Assembly (NCBI RefSeq): GCF_017302315.1
Contig: NZ_JAFLDT010000003.1
Span: forward strand, 62,001 to 126,000
Direction: 5' to 3'
Length of the DNA: 64,000 nucleotides
DNA from: Zoogloea sp.
GTDB taxonomy: Bacteria; Pseudomonadota; Gammaproteobacteria; Burkholderiales; Rhodocyclaceae
The position numbers and the translations under genes were made by a program. Under the pieces are notes generated by a model. That model was not told the DNA's origin. It saw only the letters and a list, made by a program, of their open reading frames with translations, and did no database searches. Positions 53,008 to 60,824 of the stretch are shown one piece after another; position 1 is the first letter of the stretch; the number at the start of each line of letters is the position of its first letter.

Positions 53008-53072
53008 CTCCATTTTGGAGCTTGACGAAGAACTCCAAAATGGAGTTACATTCGAATCGCTCCATTTTGGAG
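53008..53072. promoter_or_regulatory. Three palindromic operators of prophage 2
   Basis: CTCCATTTTGGAG at 53008, CTCCAAAATGGAG at 53033 and CTCCATTTTGGAG at 53060 share the arms CTCCA and TGGAG around a T3/A3 centre, 25 and 27 bp apart. A TTGACG hexamer at 53022 places the middle operator between the -35 and -10 of the rightward promoter. The adjacent HTH protein is the probable ligand. Confidence 0.75.
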
Positions 53073-53101
53073 CCATTTCTAGCACAGCTTTCGGAGATCA
53101 C

Positions 53102-53407
53102 ATGGCAACGGAAAACAAGCCTCTTGGCATGGGCGAAGCCCGCTTGACGGGTCGCCTTCTCAAGGTCACGAAGAAAAACGACCTTTTCATCCATCTGATG
53201 GTGCTCCCCGCACCTGATGCCTACACCAGTCCGAGCACGGTGGAGATCCTTTCCAAAACCCGCATCGGCCAGGCTCAAGATGACATCAGTTGCTGTGTGC
53301 GCATCACGGGATACCGCCGCACCTACAACCAGACTGACCGCGAAACTGGCGAAACTCGTCAGGTGCAAACCGCGGATGTTCGCTTGTCTTTTATCGAGGA
53401 TCGTTGA
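53102..53407 (+). CDS. Prophage 2 probable ssDNA-binding protein (gpV position)
   Basis: 101 residues, beta-rich (ARLTGRLLKVTKKNDLFIHL, ISCCVRITGYRRTYNQTDR), compatible with an OB-like single-strand DNA-binding fold. It is the first rightward gene after the operator array. ATG 53102 is used because an earlier frame start would run through the operators. The assignment rests on size, composition and position. Confidence 0.62.
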   Translation: MATENKPLGMGEARLTGRLLKVTKKNDLFIHLMVLPAPDAYTSPSTVEILSKTRIGQAQDDISCCVRITGYRRTYNQTDRETGETRQVQTADVRLSFIEDR

Positions 53408-53408
53408 G

Positions 53409-53600
53409 ATGCTTGATCAGCAGAAGTTACGCCATGACCTCGAAGTTAAGTTGCCGGACGTTCGCCGTACTTGCACCATTTGCACGGCTTTTGGTGACAT
53501 TTATCTCGATGGTGATGACGCCCGGCTCGTTGCAGACCTTGTTCGGCTTATTTTGCTTCGTGACTATATTTCGTCACCTGACGTCAATCAGGCTGGCTGA
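53409..53600 (+). CDS. Prophage 2 small protein, 63 aa, unknown
   Basis: MLDQQKLRHDLEVKLPDVRR..., with a single CTIC pair and an acidic, helical C-terminus. No family is recognised. It lies 1 base from both neighbours, supporting a coupled early operon. Confidence 0.5.
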   Translation: MLDQQKLRHDLEVKLPDVRRTCTICTAFGDIYLDGDDARLVADLVRLILLRDYISSPDVNQAG

Positions 53601-53601
53601 T

Positions 53602-53898
53602 ATGCCTTACCGGCTCATCGTTCTGACCTCGACCGGTCCTGCCGAAGGGCCGGTCTATCGCTCGTACCTGGATGCCCTGGGTGAAGCCGTCGCGGCCCTC
53701 CGCAACGGCATTACCTTCCCTCAGATCATCCTGGACGGTTCTGGCGAGATCGTGAAGCGGATCGAACCCGAAGGTCGCCGCGTGAAGTTGCGGCCGGTTT
53801 TTGGTGAGGGGTTGGAGTCCGGGTCCGTTGTGACACCCGGACTTAGTCTAACGGGTTGGACTTTTGACCCTTCGCGCACCATTTTGGGGCGTTCCTGA
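53602..53898 (+). CDS. Prophage 2 small protein, 98 aa, overlaps candidate origin
   Basis: MPYRLIVLTSTGPAEGPVYR..., a soluble protein with no recognised family. Its 3' part encodes GLESGSVVTPGLSLTGW across an M13-like hairpin at 53816-53843, so part of the sequence may be constrained by DNA function rather than by protein. It lies 1 base before the next gene. Confidence 0.5.
   Translation: MPYRLIVLTSTGPAEGPVYRSYLDALGEAVAALRNGITFPQIILDGSGEIVKRIEPEGRRVKLRPVFGEGLESGSVVTPGLSLTGWTFDPSRTILGRS
53811..53846 (+). other. Candidate M13-like plus-strand origin in prophage 2
   Basis: AGTCCGGGT (53816) and ACCCGGACT (53835) form a perfect 9-bp stem with a 10-base loop, preceded by GTTGG. The M13 origin has the same GTTGGAGTCC start and AGTCCAC / GTGGACT arms around a 10-base loop with the gpII nick. 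The initiator of this prophage is of the gpII family, which fits. Confidence 0.55.
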
Positions 53899-53899
53899 A

Positions 53900-54469
53900 A
53901 TGGCTCGAAGAGTCGCTTTTCCCTCTCCGTTTCGTGGTCTGGTGCCCGATGTTTTCCGGTCGCCGGATCTCGAAATTCCGTCCGTGTTCACCGCCCGCGG
54001 TCGGTGGCGCTCGGGAGCCCTCCACACCTTCTGCGACGACTACCGCCAAGAATTCTTCTGGCGTCGCCCTGAAGAAGGTTTGCTTGTGGCGTTGGCTGCC
54101 GGATCGTGCACCGCGCCCGACTTTACGGTCTGGACCGATGATCCTTCCGAATGGGCGGCCTATCAAGTGTGGCGCTCGGCCCTGGTTGCCTCCTACTGGC
54201 AGTCGCACGGCGTGGATGTGCTGCCCGTCGTTACGTTTGCCGGGTCGCCTGGTCGTTTCGTTCGCCCCGGCTCCGCTTGGGCGGTTCGCGGCCCGACAGT
54301 GGCCGACGACATGTTCATGTCCTCGATTGCCTCATGGGCTGAACAGTGCCGGCCCGGCCTTCTGGTCGTGTTCGGGCGTCCTATCCCTGACTTCGGAGTA
54401 CCCATGGTGAAGCGGGCGCTGTTTGCCGGCATGTGTTTGAGTGCTGCACAAAAAGAGGTGAGGCAATAA
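53900..54469 (+). CDS. Prophage 2 DUF4417-like protein
   Basis: 189 residues. The N-terminal GALHTFCDDYRQEFFWRRPEEG and middle VTFAGSPGRFV match the general pattern of DUF4417 proteins found in phages and plasmids, of unknown function. ATG 53900 follows the previous stop by 1 base. The 3' end contains an 18-bp sequence repeated at 60800. It overlaps the next ATG by one base. Confidence 0.65.
   Translation: MARRVAFPSPFRGLVPDVFRSPDLEIPSVFTARGRWRSGALHTFCDDYRQEFFWRRPEEGLLVALAAGSCTAPDFTVWTDDPSEWAAYQVWRSALVASYWQSHGVDVLPVVTFAGSPGRFVRPGSAWAVRGPTVADDMFMSSIASWAEQCRPGLLVVFGRPIPDFGVPMVKRALFAGMCLSAAQKEVRQ
54441..54458 (+). repeat. 18-bp repeat, copy 1
   Basis: GTGCTGCACAAAAAGAGG, identical to 60800-60817. 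The first copy is inside the DUF4417-like gene, the second in the non-coding region after the secretin gene. Confidence 0.8.
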
Positions 54470-54675
54470 TGGGTGGTCGGTCAGAAAAGCCCCGCATCTC
54501 CGATTCAGGCGCATGGATCACGGAAGTGTCTGATTCCCGCCTTGAGTCCTACTCCCGTCTCACGGTTTCGGGCGGTTTCGGATCTCGCGCCACGGGGGAT
54601 ACACGGTCACATGATCAGCAGTTGTACTTCCGCGACCTCGTGTCAAAGGAAAAGACCCGGCGGGGGCTCAAGTGA
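54469..54675 (+). CDS. Prophage 2 small protein, 68 aa, unknown
   Basis: A polar, basic protein (MGGRSEKPRISDSGAWITEV...) with no recognised family and no membrane segment. It is coupled on both sides: its ATG overlaps the previous stop and its stop overlaps the GTG of the initiator gene. Confidence 0.5.
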   Translation: MGGRSEKPRISDSGAWITEVSDSRLESYSRLTVSGGFGSRATGDTRSHDQQLYFRDLVSKEKTRRGLK

Positions 54676-55700
54676 TCGACTGGATGACCCTTCGCTATCC
54701 CTTGCGGTCGCTCCCTGGTGCCATCTCAGACCGCATTCGCGAGTCTCTGGGCTCCATCATCATGTTTGGCCCTGATGGCGTCTCCAAGTGGGAGAAGTCA
54801 GTTCTTGACTTCGAAGCCCTGCGCTCTGACACCCCCGGGCTGTGTTGGACCGTCACCGGCAACAGTGAAGGGGAACAGATGCTCACCATCGGCGCATCGC
54901 CGGCTTTCTTGGCCTACGGCAATAACGTTTTCGGTCCTGGTTGTCCTCGCCAGGGCGCGGCCGTCCTGGTGCGCTTCGCTCAAAAGTGCCTTGCAGCGAT
55001 TCTTCCTCCGCCGGAAAAGTGGGAGTGTCGCCGGATCGACGTCACGGAAAACTATGCGCTCGGCTCCGTCCGTGAAGTCAAACAATTCCTACGGCAACTC
55101 ATGACGGCGGATGCAGGCCGGGCTAAAGCGACATCCGGCGGCGGAGATTCGGTTTATTGGAATAAGGGCAGTGATCTTCGAAAAGGCAAGGCATACGCCA
55201 AAGGTCCGCAATTGCGGCACCTTCTCAAACAAAACAAACTGGAAATATCTGATGATCTTCTGGAGCTTGTGGACAGATTGGCGCGGCTTGAACTCACGCT
55301 AGGCGCGCGGTGGTTCCGGCGACTGGAAGAGGCCGGCCGGCATTGGTGGGATTTGACGGAAAGCGAATTACAGGAACAGCACGCGGAATATTTTGGACGT
55401 TTTGTCGGAAGCCAAGAGGTAACGGATATGGGAACTCTTCTCGAGGAATTGGAAAAGGTGGCGCCTACGCCTGGTCGCGCTTTGGCTGCACATCGCACCT
55501 GGGCAATGATTCGTGCCATTGGTTATGAGCTTGCGCGGGAGTCTATGCCGCGTGCAACGTGGTATCTCCACATGAAGTATTTGCGTGCTGCCGGCCTCTC
55601 CGATGCCGATATCGGTGCAGGTAACGTTCTGCTCTTTCGTCGTCGGGAGATCTGCATCGCTCAACCCGTCCGTTCCTGGGCTGATTTGAGGGTGGCTTAA
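54672..55700 (+). CDS. Prophage 2 replication initiation protein, gpII/X (Phage_CRI) family
   Basis: 342 residues resembling Ff gpII throughout: the start MIDWMTLRYPL, the segment GASPAFLAYGNNVFG (M13 has KASPAKVLQGHNVFG), CRRIDVTENYAL, GDSVYWNKGSDLRKGKAYAK (M13 has TVTWNETSRHRTLVAYLK), RLARLELTLGARWFRRL and the C-terminal ATWYLHMKYLRAAGLS. It nicks the plus origin for rolling-circle synthesis. The GTG start overlaps the previous stop. This is a different initiator family from that of prophage 1. Confidence 0.9.
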   Translation: MIDWMTLRYPLRSLPGAISDRIRESLGSIIMFGPDGVSKWEKSVLDFEALRSDTPGLCWTVTGNSEGEQMLTIGASPAFLAYGNNVFGPGCPRQGAAVLVRFAQKCLAAILPPPEKWECRRIDVTENYALGSVREVKQFLRQLMTADAGRAKATSGGGDSVYWNKGSDLRKGKAYAKGPQLRHLLKQNKLEISDDLLELVDRLARLELTLGARWFRRLEEAGRHWWDLTESELQEQHAEYFGRFVGSQEVTDMGTLLEELEKVAPTPGRALAAHRTWAMIRAIGYELARESMPRATWYLHMKYLRAAGLSDADIGAGNVLLFRRREICIAQPVRSWADLRVA

Positions 55701-55957
55701 TGTCAGCCTGTGTTCTTCTTAATCCTGACGGCACCTTGACGCCTCTTGTTGATCCTGTTGGGCAATGCACGGGTTTTGTTTTGCTTGAGGCGGGCGAGTG
55801 GCAATTAGCTGAATTCATGGTCGGGTTGACGTCTATTCCCCCCGCATCGGATTTGCTTCAAGTCTTCTCTTATGGCGTCACCATTCCTATGGTTTTTGGA
55901 TTTATCGGCTGGGGTGTTGGTCTTGTCTTTAGATTTTTTCGTCACGATGACGAATAA
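55700..55957 (+). CDS. Prophage 2 small membrane protein, 85 aa
   Basis: The ATG overlaps the initiator stop (TAATG). A soluble N-terminal half (MSACVLLNPDGTLTPLVDPV) is followed by a membrane helix (GVTIPMVFGFIGWGVGLVF) and a charged tail. It lies upstream of the major coat gene, like the 44-residue membrane protein of prophage 1, and could be a minor coat or assembly protein. Confidence 0.6.
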   Translation: MSACVLLNPDGTLTPLVDPVGQCTGFVLLEAGEWQLAEFMVGLTSIPPASDLLQVFSYGVTIPMVFGFIGWGVGLVFRFFRHDDE

Positions 55958-56043
55958 GGGATTCGCGGGTTTTCCGCAAATTGGCCGGGGGGGGTTGGCG
56001 TGTCTTCCTGGTCATATTATCAAGCGCCTGGAGGTGTTGAATC

Positions 56044-56298
56044 ATGAATGAAACTCGTAACCGTTTGGCTGTCGGTCTGCGTTCGGTCATGACCAAGGGT
56101 CGTGTTGCGGCTCTTGCGCTGGTTGTGCCCGGTGTTGCTCTGGCGCAAACCGCGCCGGATTACAGCGATCTGACGGACGCCATCACCACTGCTGTTGGCG
56201 GCATCACGGCGCTGATTCTGGCCGTTGCTGCGATCAAAGCCGGTCCGGCTGTTCTGCAATGGGCCATTGGCCGCGTTCTTTCCATGTTTGGTCGTTAA
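56044..56298 (+). CDS. Prophage 2 major coat protein (pVIII type)
   Basis: 84 residues: a long basic signal peptide cut after VALA or ALAQ, an acidic segment (APDYSDLTDAITTAVGG), a hydrophobic helix (ITALILAVAAIKAGPAVLQW) and a basic end (AIGRVLSMFGR). This is the pVIII plan. A strong terminator follows within 25 bases, as after gene VIII in Ff phages, which boosts coat mRNA relative to later genes. Confidence 0.87.
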   Translation: MNETRNRLAVGLRSVMTKGRVAALALVVPGVALAQTAPDYSDLTDAITTAVGGITALILAVAAIKAGPAVLQWAIGRVLSMFGR

Positions 56299-56315
56299 CT
56301 AGCGGCCTGTTTCAA

Positions 56316-56350
56316 GAAAAAGGGGGGCGCGTTCGCCTCCCTTTTTTTTG
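56316..56350 (+). terminator. Rho-independent terminator after the prophage 2 coat gene
   Basis: AAAAAGGGGGGCG, loop CGTT and CGCCTCCC followed by eight T make a strong intrinsic terminator. Some read-through must occur for the downstream adhesin and assembly genes unless they have their own promoter. Confidence 0.9.
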
Positions 56351-56365
56351 CTTGAGGGTTTAATC

Positions 56366-56440
56366 ATGCTTTGGCTCATTGTCTTTTTTTTCGCCGGTCT
56401 TATTGGTGGTTACTGTGGATGGCGGGGGTTGAGCCAATGA
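56366..56440 (+). CDS. Prophage 2 tiny membrane peptide, 24 aa
   Basis: MLWLIVFFFAGLIGGYCGWR plus GLSQ: one hydrophobic helix and a small polar end. The stop overlaps the ATG of the adhesin gene (ATGA), exactly as the 23-residue peptide does in prophage 1. It is a candidate pVII/pIX-type virion tip protein. Confidence 0.55.
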   Translation: MLWLIVFFFAGLIGGYCGWRGLSQ

Positions 56441-58053
56441 GGTTACTTTTTTTTGTTGTTTTGTTTTTTTCCATTCCGGCTTCGGCGCATCATTTATGCC
56501 GTACTGGTTATTGTTCGTATGGGTCATCCTGTAGTTCTGGGCTCCCTGTTGCTAGTGCTCGAACTCATTGTGATGCGTTCGGGGGTTTTAAGAGTTGTTC
56601 TTGTCCTGCTGTTCCTATCCCTTGTCTTTATGCGCCAAGCAAGACGAACGGAAAATGTTACATGGACCCGTGGTCAGGTCCTGGTGGTGCTGACGATACA
56701 AAACCTGGTGAAAGTTGGGATGCTGATAATCCGTCGCCTGATAAACCTAAATGTGATGCGGGCGGCGGTTTCGGTGGTCTTATTTGTCGCGGCGGGCGGT
56801 TATATAAGTGTGAAGCTTCGGTTGAAGGTCCTAGCGGAACATGTGTCAGTGGGTTGTGCAAACCCTTAGAAAGTTCTTGGTCGGCTGGTGGTGAGTTGTG
56901 CAGACCTATCCAGCCTGATGATGGGCGCGGTTGTCCAGTTGGAGAAACTGAGGTCGGCGGCGGTTGTCGTTGTGAATTGCCGAAACATTACGATGACAAT
57001 GGTGTTTGCGTTGTGGGTGGTGTGGTTCTTCCTGGTGGTGATTCCGGTTCGGGTTCTGGGTCTGGTGGGTCAGGTGGCGGTTCGGGTTCTGGTGGTGATT
57101 CTGGTTCTGGATCTGGTGGATCTGGTGGATCTGGTGGCGGTGCTGGCGGTGGTTCGGGCGGTGGATCTGGTGACGGATCTGGTGATGGTTCGGGCGGCGG
57201 TACTGGTGGCGGTACTGGTGGCGGTACTGGCGGTAGTTCGGGCGGTGGTACTGGTGGCGGTACTGGGACAGGTTCGGGCGGTGGTACTGGCGGTGGAACT
57301 GGCGGGGGCACTGGCGGCGGCACTGGCGGCGGTACTGGGTCCGGTGATGATATTGGTGATACGCCTCTGGATTGTGATATCGCCTTGCCTGGGTTGCAGC
57401 CGTGTTCCGGTGATGGGAGCGGCGATGGGAACGGCGACGGAAGCGGCGACGGAAGCGGCGACGGAAGCGGCGACGGAAGCGGCGATGGGAACGGTGATGG
57501 GAACGGTGATGGGAACGGTGATGGGAACGGCGATGGGAACGGCGATGGGAATGGCGATGGGAATGGTGATGGTCAGGGCGATGGTCAGGGCGATGGTCAG
57601 GGCGATCCTTTGGCTGGTGATCGTGGCAGGTGTCCTGTTTGTTATGTTGAGCAGGTTTGGTTCCAGTCCTATTTCTGTGTTCCTGATCCCACTCCGCCTG
57701 CGTCGTGCTCTGGTTCTGGTAATCCGGGAAATAATGATGGTTCGCCGGGAAGTGCGAATGGCGATTTGACGGACAAATGGGGCGAAGCTTCGCTGGAAAA
57801 GTCTTTGACTGATTTTAAGGTCAAAGTTGCCTCGTCTAGTTTTGCTCGTTCTGCTTCTGGTTTTTTCGGTTTCGGTCCTGTTGGTGAGTGTCCTACATAT
57901 AACCTTTCTGTAGATACTCCGTTGCTTAAATTTGACGTGGATTCGAGCGTTGTTTTCTGCGGTCCTACTGCGCAATTCATTTATACGGCTGTTGCTGCCG
58001 TTACGATTTTGAGTGCGTTATATGGTGCTTGGTGGATTATATTTATTTTGTGA
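56437..58053 (+). CDS. Prophage 2 pIII-like adsorption protein with Gly-rich linkers
   Basis: 538 residues: a signal peptide (MRLLFFVVLFFSIPASA), a Cys-rich N-terminal domain, a Gly/Ser then Gly/Thr linker (about 198-303), a short Cys segment, a linker of about sixteen G-D-G-x units (about 325-390), a C-terminal domain with Cys pairs, and a membrane helix at the end (AVAAVTILSALYGAWWIIFIL). Two Gly-rich linkers between domains and a C-terminal anchor are the layout of Ff pIII (N1-linker-N2-linker-CT). It should bind the host receptor and release the finished virion. Confidence 0.8.
   Translation: MRLLFFVVLFFSIPASAHHLCRTGYCSYGSSCSSGLPVASARTHCDAFGGFKSCSCPAVPIPCLYAPSKTNGKCYMDPWSGPGGADDTKPGESWDADNPSPDKPKCDAGGGFGGLICRGGRLYKCEASVEGPSGTCVSGLCKPLESSWSAGGELCRPIQPDDGRGCPVGETEVGGGCRCELPKHYDDNGVCVVGGVVLPGGDSGSGSGSGGSGGGSGSGGDSGSGSGGSGGSGGGAGGGSGGGSGDGSGDGSGGGTGGGTGGGTGGSSGGGTGGGTGTGSGGGTGGGTGGGTGGGTGGGTGSGDDIGDTPLDCDIALPGLQPCSGDGSGDGNGDGSGDGSGDGSGDGSGDGNGDGNGDGNGDGNGDGNGDGNGDGNGDGQGDGQGDGQGDPLAGDRGRCPVCYVEQVWFQSYFCVPDPTPPASCSGSGNPGNNDGSPGSANGDLTDKWGEASLEKSLTDFKVKVASSSFARSASGFFGFGPVGECPTYNLSVDTPLLKFDVDSSVVFCGPTAQFIYTAVAAVTILSALYGAWWIIFIL
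57411..57606 (+). repeat. 12-bp tandem repeats (GDGxGDG) in the pIII-like gene
   Basis: About sixteen units of 12 bp of the type GGCGACGGAAGC or GGTGATGGGAAC encode Gly-Asp-Gly-Ser/Asn, ending with GDGQ units. A second low-complexity block (57030-57345) encodes Gly/Ser and Gly/Thr. Slippage could change linker length. Confidence 0.85.
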
Positions 58054-58063
58054 GGTGTTTTTT

Positions 58064-58375
58064 ATGGAATGGCTAACCGAATTAACGGAATGGTTTGCAT
58101 CGCTTTTTCAATCTGCAATTGAGATTATTGTCAATGCTTTGCTTTGGATTTTGGCTTTTGTGGTGGATGTTCTTGGAACTGTTATTGCTGCTGGTCTTAA
58201 CATGATTTCGATTCCTGGCGACTGGGCGGCTTATGGTTTGTCGGGCTTGGTTGCTGTTGTTCCTGGTGCTGGCTATTTTCTTAATCGGCTGGGGGTTTAT
58301 ACGTGTATCAGTATTCTTGGCACGGCGACCCTTATTCGGTTGCTGAGAAAAGCAATCACGTTGTTCCAATGGTGA
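58064..58375 (+). CDS. Prophage 2 pVI-like membrane protein (DUF2523 type)
   Basis: 103 residues with an amphipathic acidic start (MEWLTELTEWFASLF) and three hydrophobic stretches, the last ending in LIRLLRKAITLFQW. It lies directly before the pI/Zot gene, the usual place of pVI-type proteins. GAGG precedes the ATG by 8 bases. Confidence 0.72.
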   Translation: MEWLTELTEWFASLFQSAIEIIVNALLWILAFVVDVLGTVIAAGLNMISIPGDWAAYGLSGLVAVVPGAGYFLNRLGVYTCISILGTATLIRLLRKAITLFQW

Positions 58376-58379
58376 AACC

Positions 58380-59474
58380 ATGATCATTTTTCATTCTGGG
58401 CTTCCGCGGTCTGGCAAGAGTCATGGAGCAATTAAAGACGTAATTATTCCGGCAATTAAAAGTGGGCGTAAGTGTCAAGGGTATATCGCGGGTTTGAATG
58501 TAGAGGGCCTGTCATTGGCGGCGGACCTCGATCAAGAGATTATTTCCGGTTTATTGGATATTCGGCAGCGTGAGGATGTGCCGGACGTGTGGCGCTGGGC
58601 TGAAAAGGATTCGCTTATCTTCTTGGACGAGATTCAGAATTTCTTCCCGTCCGGCCGGGAAAAGCTATCTCCTGAGATGACGGAATTCATTAGTGAACAT
58701 GGCCATCTTGGCATTGATCTTTTGATCATCGGCCAGGATATGAAGGACGTTCACGCGCTTTGGCGCCGTCGTGTTTCCCAGCTCGTCACTTTTCAGCAAA
58801 TGGATGCGATTGGTGCCTCGACTAGGTATCGTGAGATTGTAAAAAAGGCAACGGCTCCGGAAAAGTTTGTGCATGTCAGCAGTTCTATCAAGAATTATGA
58901 TCCTTTAATCTTTGCTTGTTATAAAAGTCACGAGGATGGCGTTTTAAATAAAGCTTCTTATAACGATGAACGCGCCAATATTTTAAAGTCGCCGTTAATT
59001 CGTTATGGTGTTCCTGGCGCATTGGCTGTTTTTCTGTTTGCGGGTTTTTATGTGTATCAGCAGATTGCGGGCGGCGGCATTGCCAAGGATGTGACCACGA
59101 AAAAGCCTAATTCTGTTACTCCTGAGCCTGCTGTGGCTCACGCTCCTGCTATTTCTTCTCGATATACGAAGCGCGATGATTCGGCGGTTCAGAGAAAGCC
59201 CTTCGATACATTGTTCGATCATCTTGAAAAGGGCGATGCCCGGATTGTTTATTTTGCGCTGAATGTTCATCAGCCTGGGGGCGTGGAGATTTGGATAGAA
59301 GTTCGGCGGGAAGGGCAGATTGAATTCCTAACTCTTAATGGTTTGCGTAATGCGGGTTTTACGGTGTCTTATGATCGGATCGGGCGGGAGCGTTTTGTTT
59401 TGATCAGGGATTCTGAGCGTATGGTTTTAATCAATGAGGCTAGGCAATGGGTAAGAACTACGCAGTTGCAATAA
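58380..59474 (+). CDS. Prophage 2 Zot/pI-type assembly ATPase
   Basis: 364 residues: an N-terminal Zot domain with Walker A GLPRSGKSHG and Walker B SLIFLDEIQNFF, a membrane helix near 212-230 (GVPGALAVFLFAGFYVY), then a periplasmic domain. It is clearly diverged from the prophage 1 pI (GTPGAGKT), in keeping with separate ancestry. Its 3' end overlaps the secretin gene by 28 bases, and the periplasmic domain should contact that secretin. Confidence 0.9.
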   Translation: MIIFHSGLPRSGKSHGAIKDVIIPAIKSGRKCQGYIAGLNVEGLSLAADLDQEIISGLLDIRQREDVPDVWRWAEKDSLIFLDEIQNFFPSGREKLSPEMTEFISEHGHLGIDLLIIGQDMKDVHALWRRRVSQLVTFQQMDAIGASTRYREIVKKATAPEKFVHVSSSIKNYDPLIFACYKSHEDGVLNKASYNDERANILKSPLIRYGVPGALAVFLFAGFYVYQQIAGGGIAKDVTTKKPNSVTPEPAVAHAPAISSRYTKRDDSAVQRKPFDTLFDHLEKGDARIVYFALNVHQPGGVEIWIEVRREGQIEFLTLNGLRNAGFTVSYDRIGRERFVLIRDSERMVLINEARQWVRTTQLQ

Positions 59475-60649
59475 TGCTTTTTCTCTCATCTCACGTTTTT
59501 GCTAGTGAGTTGAATTCCAGTATTGATATGGTCGGTGCGGATCTGCATACAGTTGGGCGCGTTGTTCTGGGCGAACTCAATCTGATGGGTTATGAATTGC
59601 CAGATGATTTGGCTAAGCTGGATACGGTTACGATTAAGTGGCGAGAGTTGAGCCCGTCGCGAGCATGGGCGCACTATCAGCGGTTGTTAGCCCCTCATGG
59701 CTACGTTTTGGAGAAACACCACGATGTGGCAGTTGTGCGGCGCAGGTGGGAAACGCAGCAGGTGTTCACGGCTCAGCGTCGGGCATTGACTGAGATCCTG
59801 GAGCAATTGCGGGGCTGGCCTGGTGTTAAGGTTGGCGCTGTGGTTTCACACCCTGAACCGGCGAAGGATGGATCGGAAGAGGTTGTGCAGGCTGTCACCT
59901 CGGGTAACGTCAATCAATCGGCTGTAGTGGTGGGTGATCCTCAGCGCATTACGGAATGGGTTCACGAGGCGCGTAAGCTTGATGTCCTTCCTGGTGAGAT
60001 CCAGATTCAAGCGGCGCTTTTTGAGGTTAGGGACGAAGAATCGGACGTCGACGCCCTGGGCGTTGCGGTGTCGGCCCTTGGCGATCGTTTCAAGATCTCG
60101 GCGGGTAGTTTGACGCCTGCATCCCTTAGCGTGTCGATAGGGCAGGGCGCCTTTAGGCTGGCGGTGGGCGCTTTAGAATCGGATATCCGTTTTCGTCTTT
60201 TGAGTCGTCCTGTCATACGTGTGCAGGCCGGTCAGAAAGCGAGTTTGTCTGTTGGTCAGAATGTTCCGGTACTTGGCCAGACCAACACCACGCAGGCCGG
60301 GCAGAATCAGCAGTCGATCAGGTATCAGCAGACAGGGGTGATTCTCGATATCACGCCGTTGATCCGTGGCGATGTCCTCGAGATGCAAGTTACTCAGGAA
60401 GTCTCCGGGATTCAGAGCATATCCGGTGGAGTAGCGGGTAATCCCGTTTTCAGTTCGCGGAAGGTTTCTACTAGGCTGACGGCTCGCTCTGGTGAGCTCG
60501 TTGCTTTTGCGGGTTTGGATGATTCTGAAGTTAACGATACGGCTTCGGGTCTTTCCTGGTGGCGTGCGTTGGGTCGCTCTGAGCGTGCCAGGAAGAGGGG
60601 TCAGATTGTTCTGTTTATTGAGGCGTTACGCCTCGACCAGTCCAGTTAG
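59447..60649 (+). CDS. Prophage 2 pIV-type secretin
   Basis: 400 residues: a signal peptide (YAVAIMLFLSSHVFA), an N0/N1-like periplasmic part (about 20-190, with KLDVLPGEIQIQAALFEV at its end) and the secretin core with the gate motif QNVPVLGQTN, GVILDITPLI and the closing IVLFIEALRL. It forms the outer-membrane channel for virion exit. CTX-type phages lack this gene and use a host secretin; here only prophage 2 has one. Confidence 0.92.
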   Translation: MGKNYAVAIMLFLSSHVFASELNSSIDMVGADLHTVGRVVLGELNLMGYELPDDLAKLDTVTIKWRELSPSRAWAHYQRLLAPHGYVLEKHHDVAVVRRRWETQQVFTAQRRALTEILEQLRGWPGVKVGAVVSHPEPAKDGSEEVVQAVTSGNVNQSAVVVGDPQRITEWVHEARKLDVLPGEIQIQAALFEVRDEESDVDALGVAVSALGDRFKISAGSLTPASLSVSIGQGAFRLAVGALESDIRFRLLSRPVIRVQAGQKASLSVGQNVPVLGQTNTTQAGQNQQSIRYQQTGVILDITPLIRGDVLEMQVTQEVSGIQSISGGVAGNPVFSSRKVSTRLTARSGELVAFAGLDDSEVNDTASGLSWWRALGRSERARKRGQIVLFIEALRLDQSS

Positions 60650-60699
60650 GCAATGGGCAGCCGGCTTGCCGGCGCCCCTTGCCTTCTGGACTGGTCGAG
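60632..60699 (+). other. Long hairpin after the secretin gene, candidate packaging signal
   Basis: CTCGACCAGTCCAG (60632) and CTGGACTGGTCGAG (60686) form a perfect 14-bp stem. Inside it GGCAA/TTGCC, GGGC/GCCC and CCGGC/GCCGG continue the stem with small bulges around a TT loop, giving about 28 pairs. In Ff phages the packaging signal is a hairpin directly after gene IV, the same place as here. It overlaps the last codons of the secretin gene. Confidence 0.65.
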
Positions 60700-60799
60700 C
60701 GAAGCTCAATTCAAACAATTTGCCTTTGGGTGCTTTTCGCGTTTTCCGCAGCCGTTCGGTGTGTGGTTCCTGACGCATTCCAGCACGGGACGCGATAGC

Positions 60800-60817
60800 G
60801 TGCTGCACAAAAAGAGG
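60800..60817 (+). repeat. 18-bp repeat, copy 2
   Basis: Identical to 54441-54458. It lies directly after a CAGCACG / CGTGCTG hairpin (60781-60805) and before a bidirectional terminator. Confidence 0.8.
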
Positions 60818-60824
60818 GCGTAAA

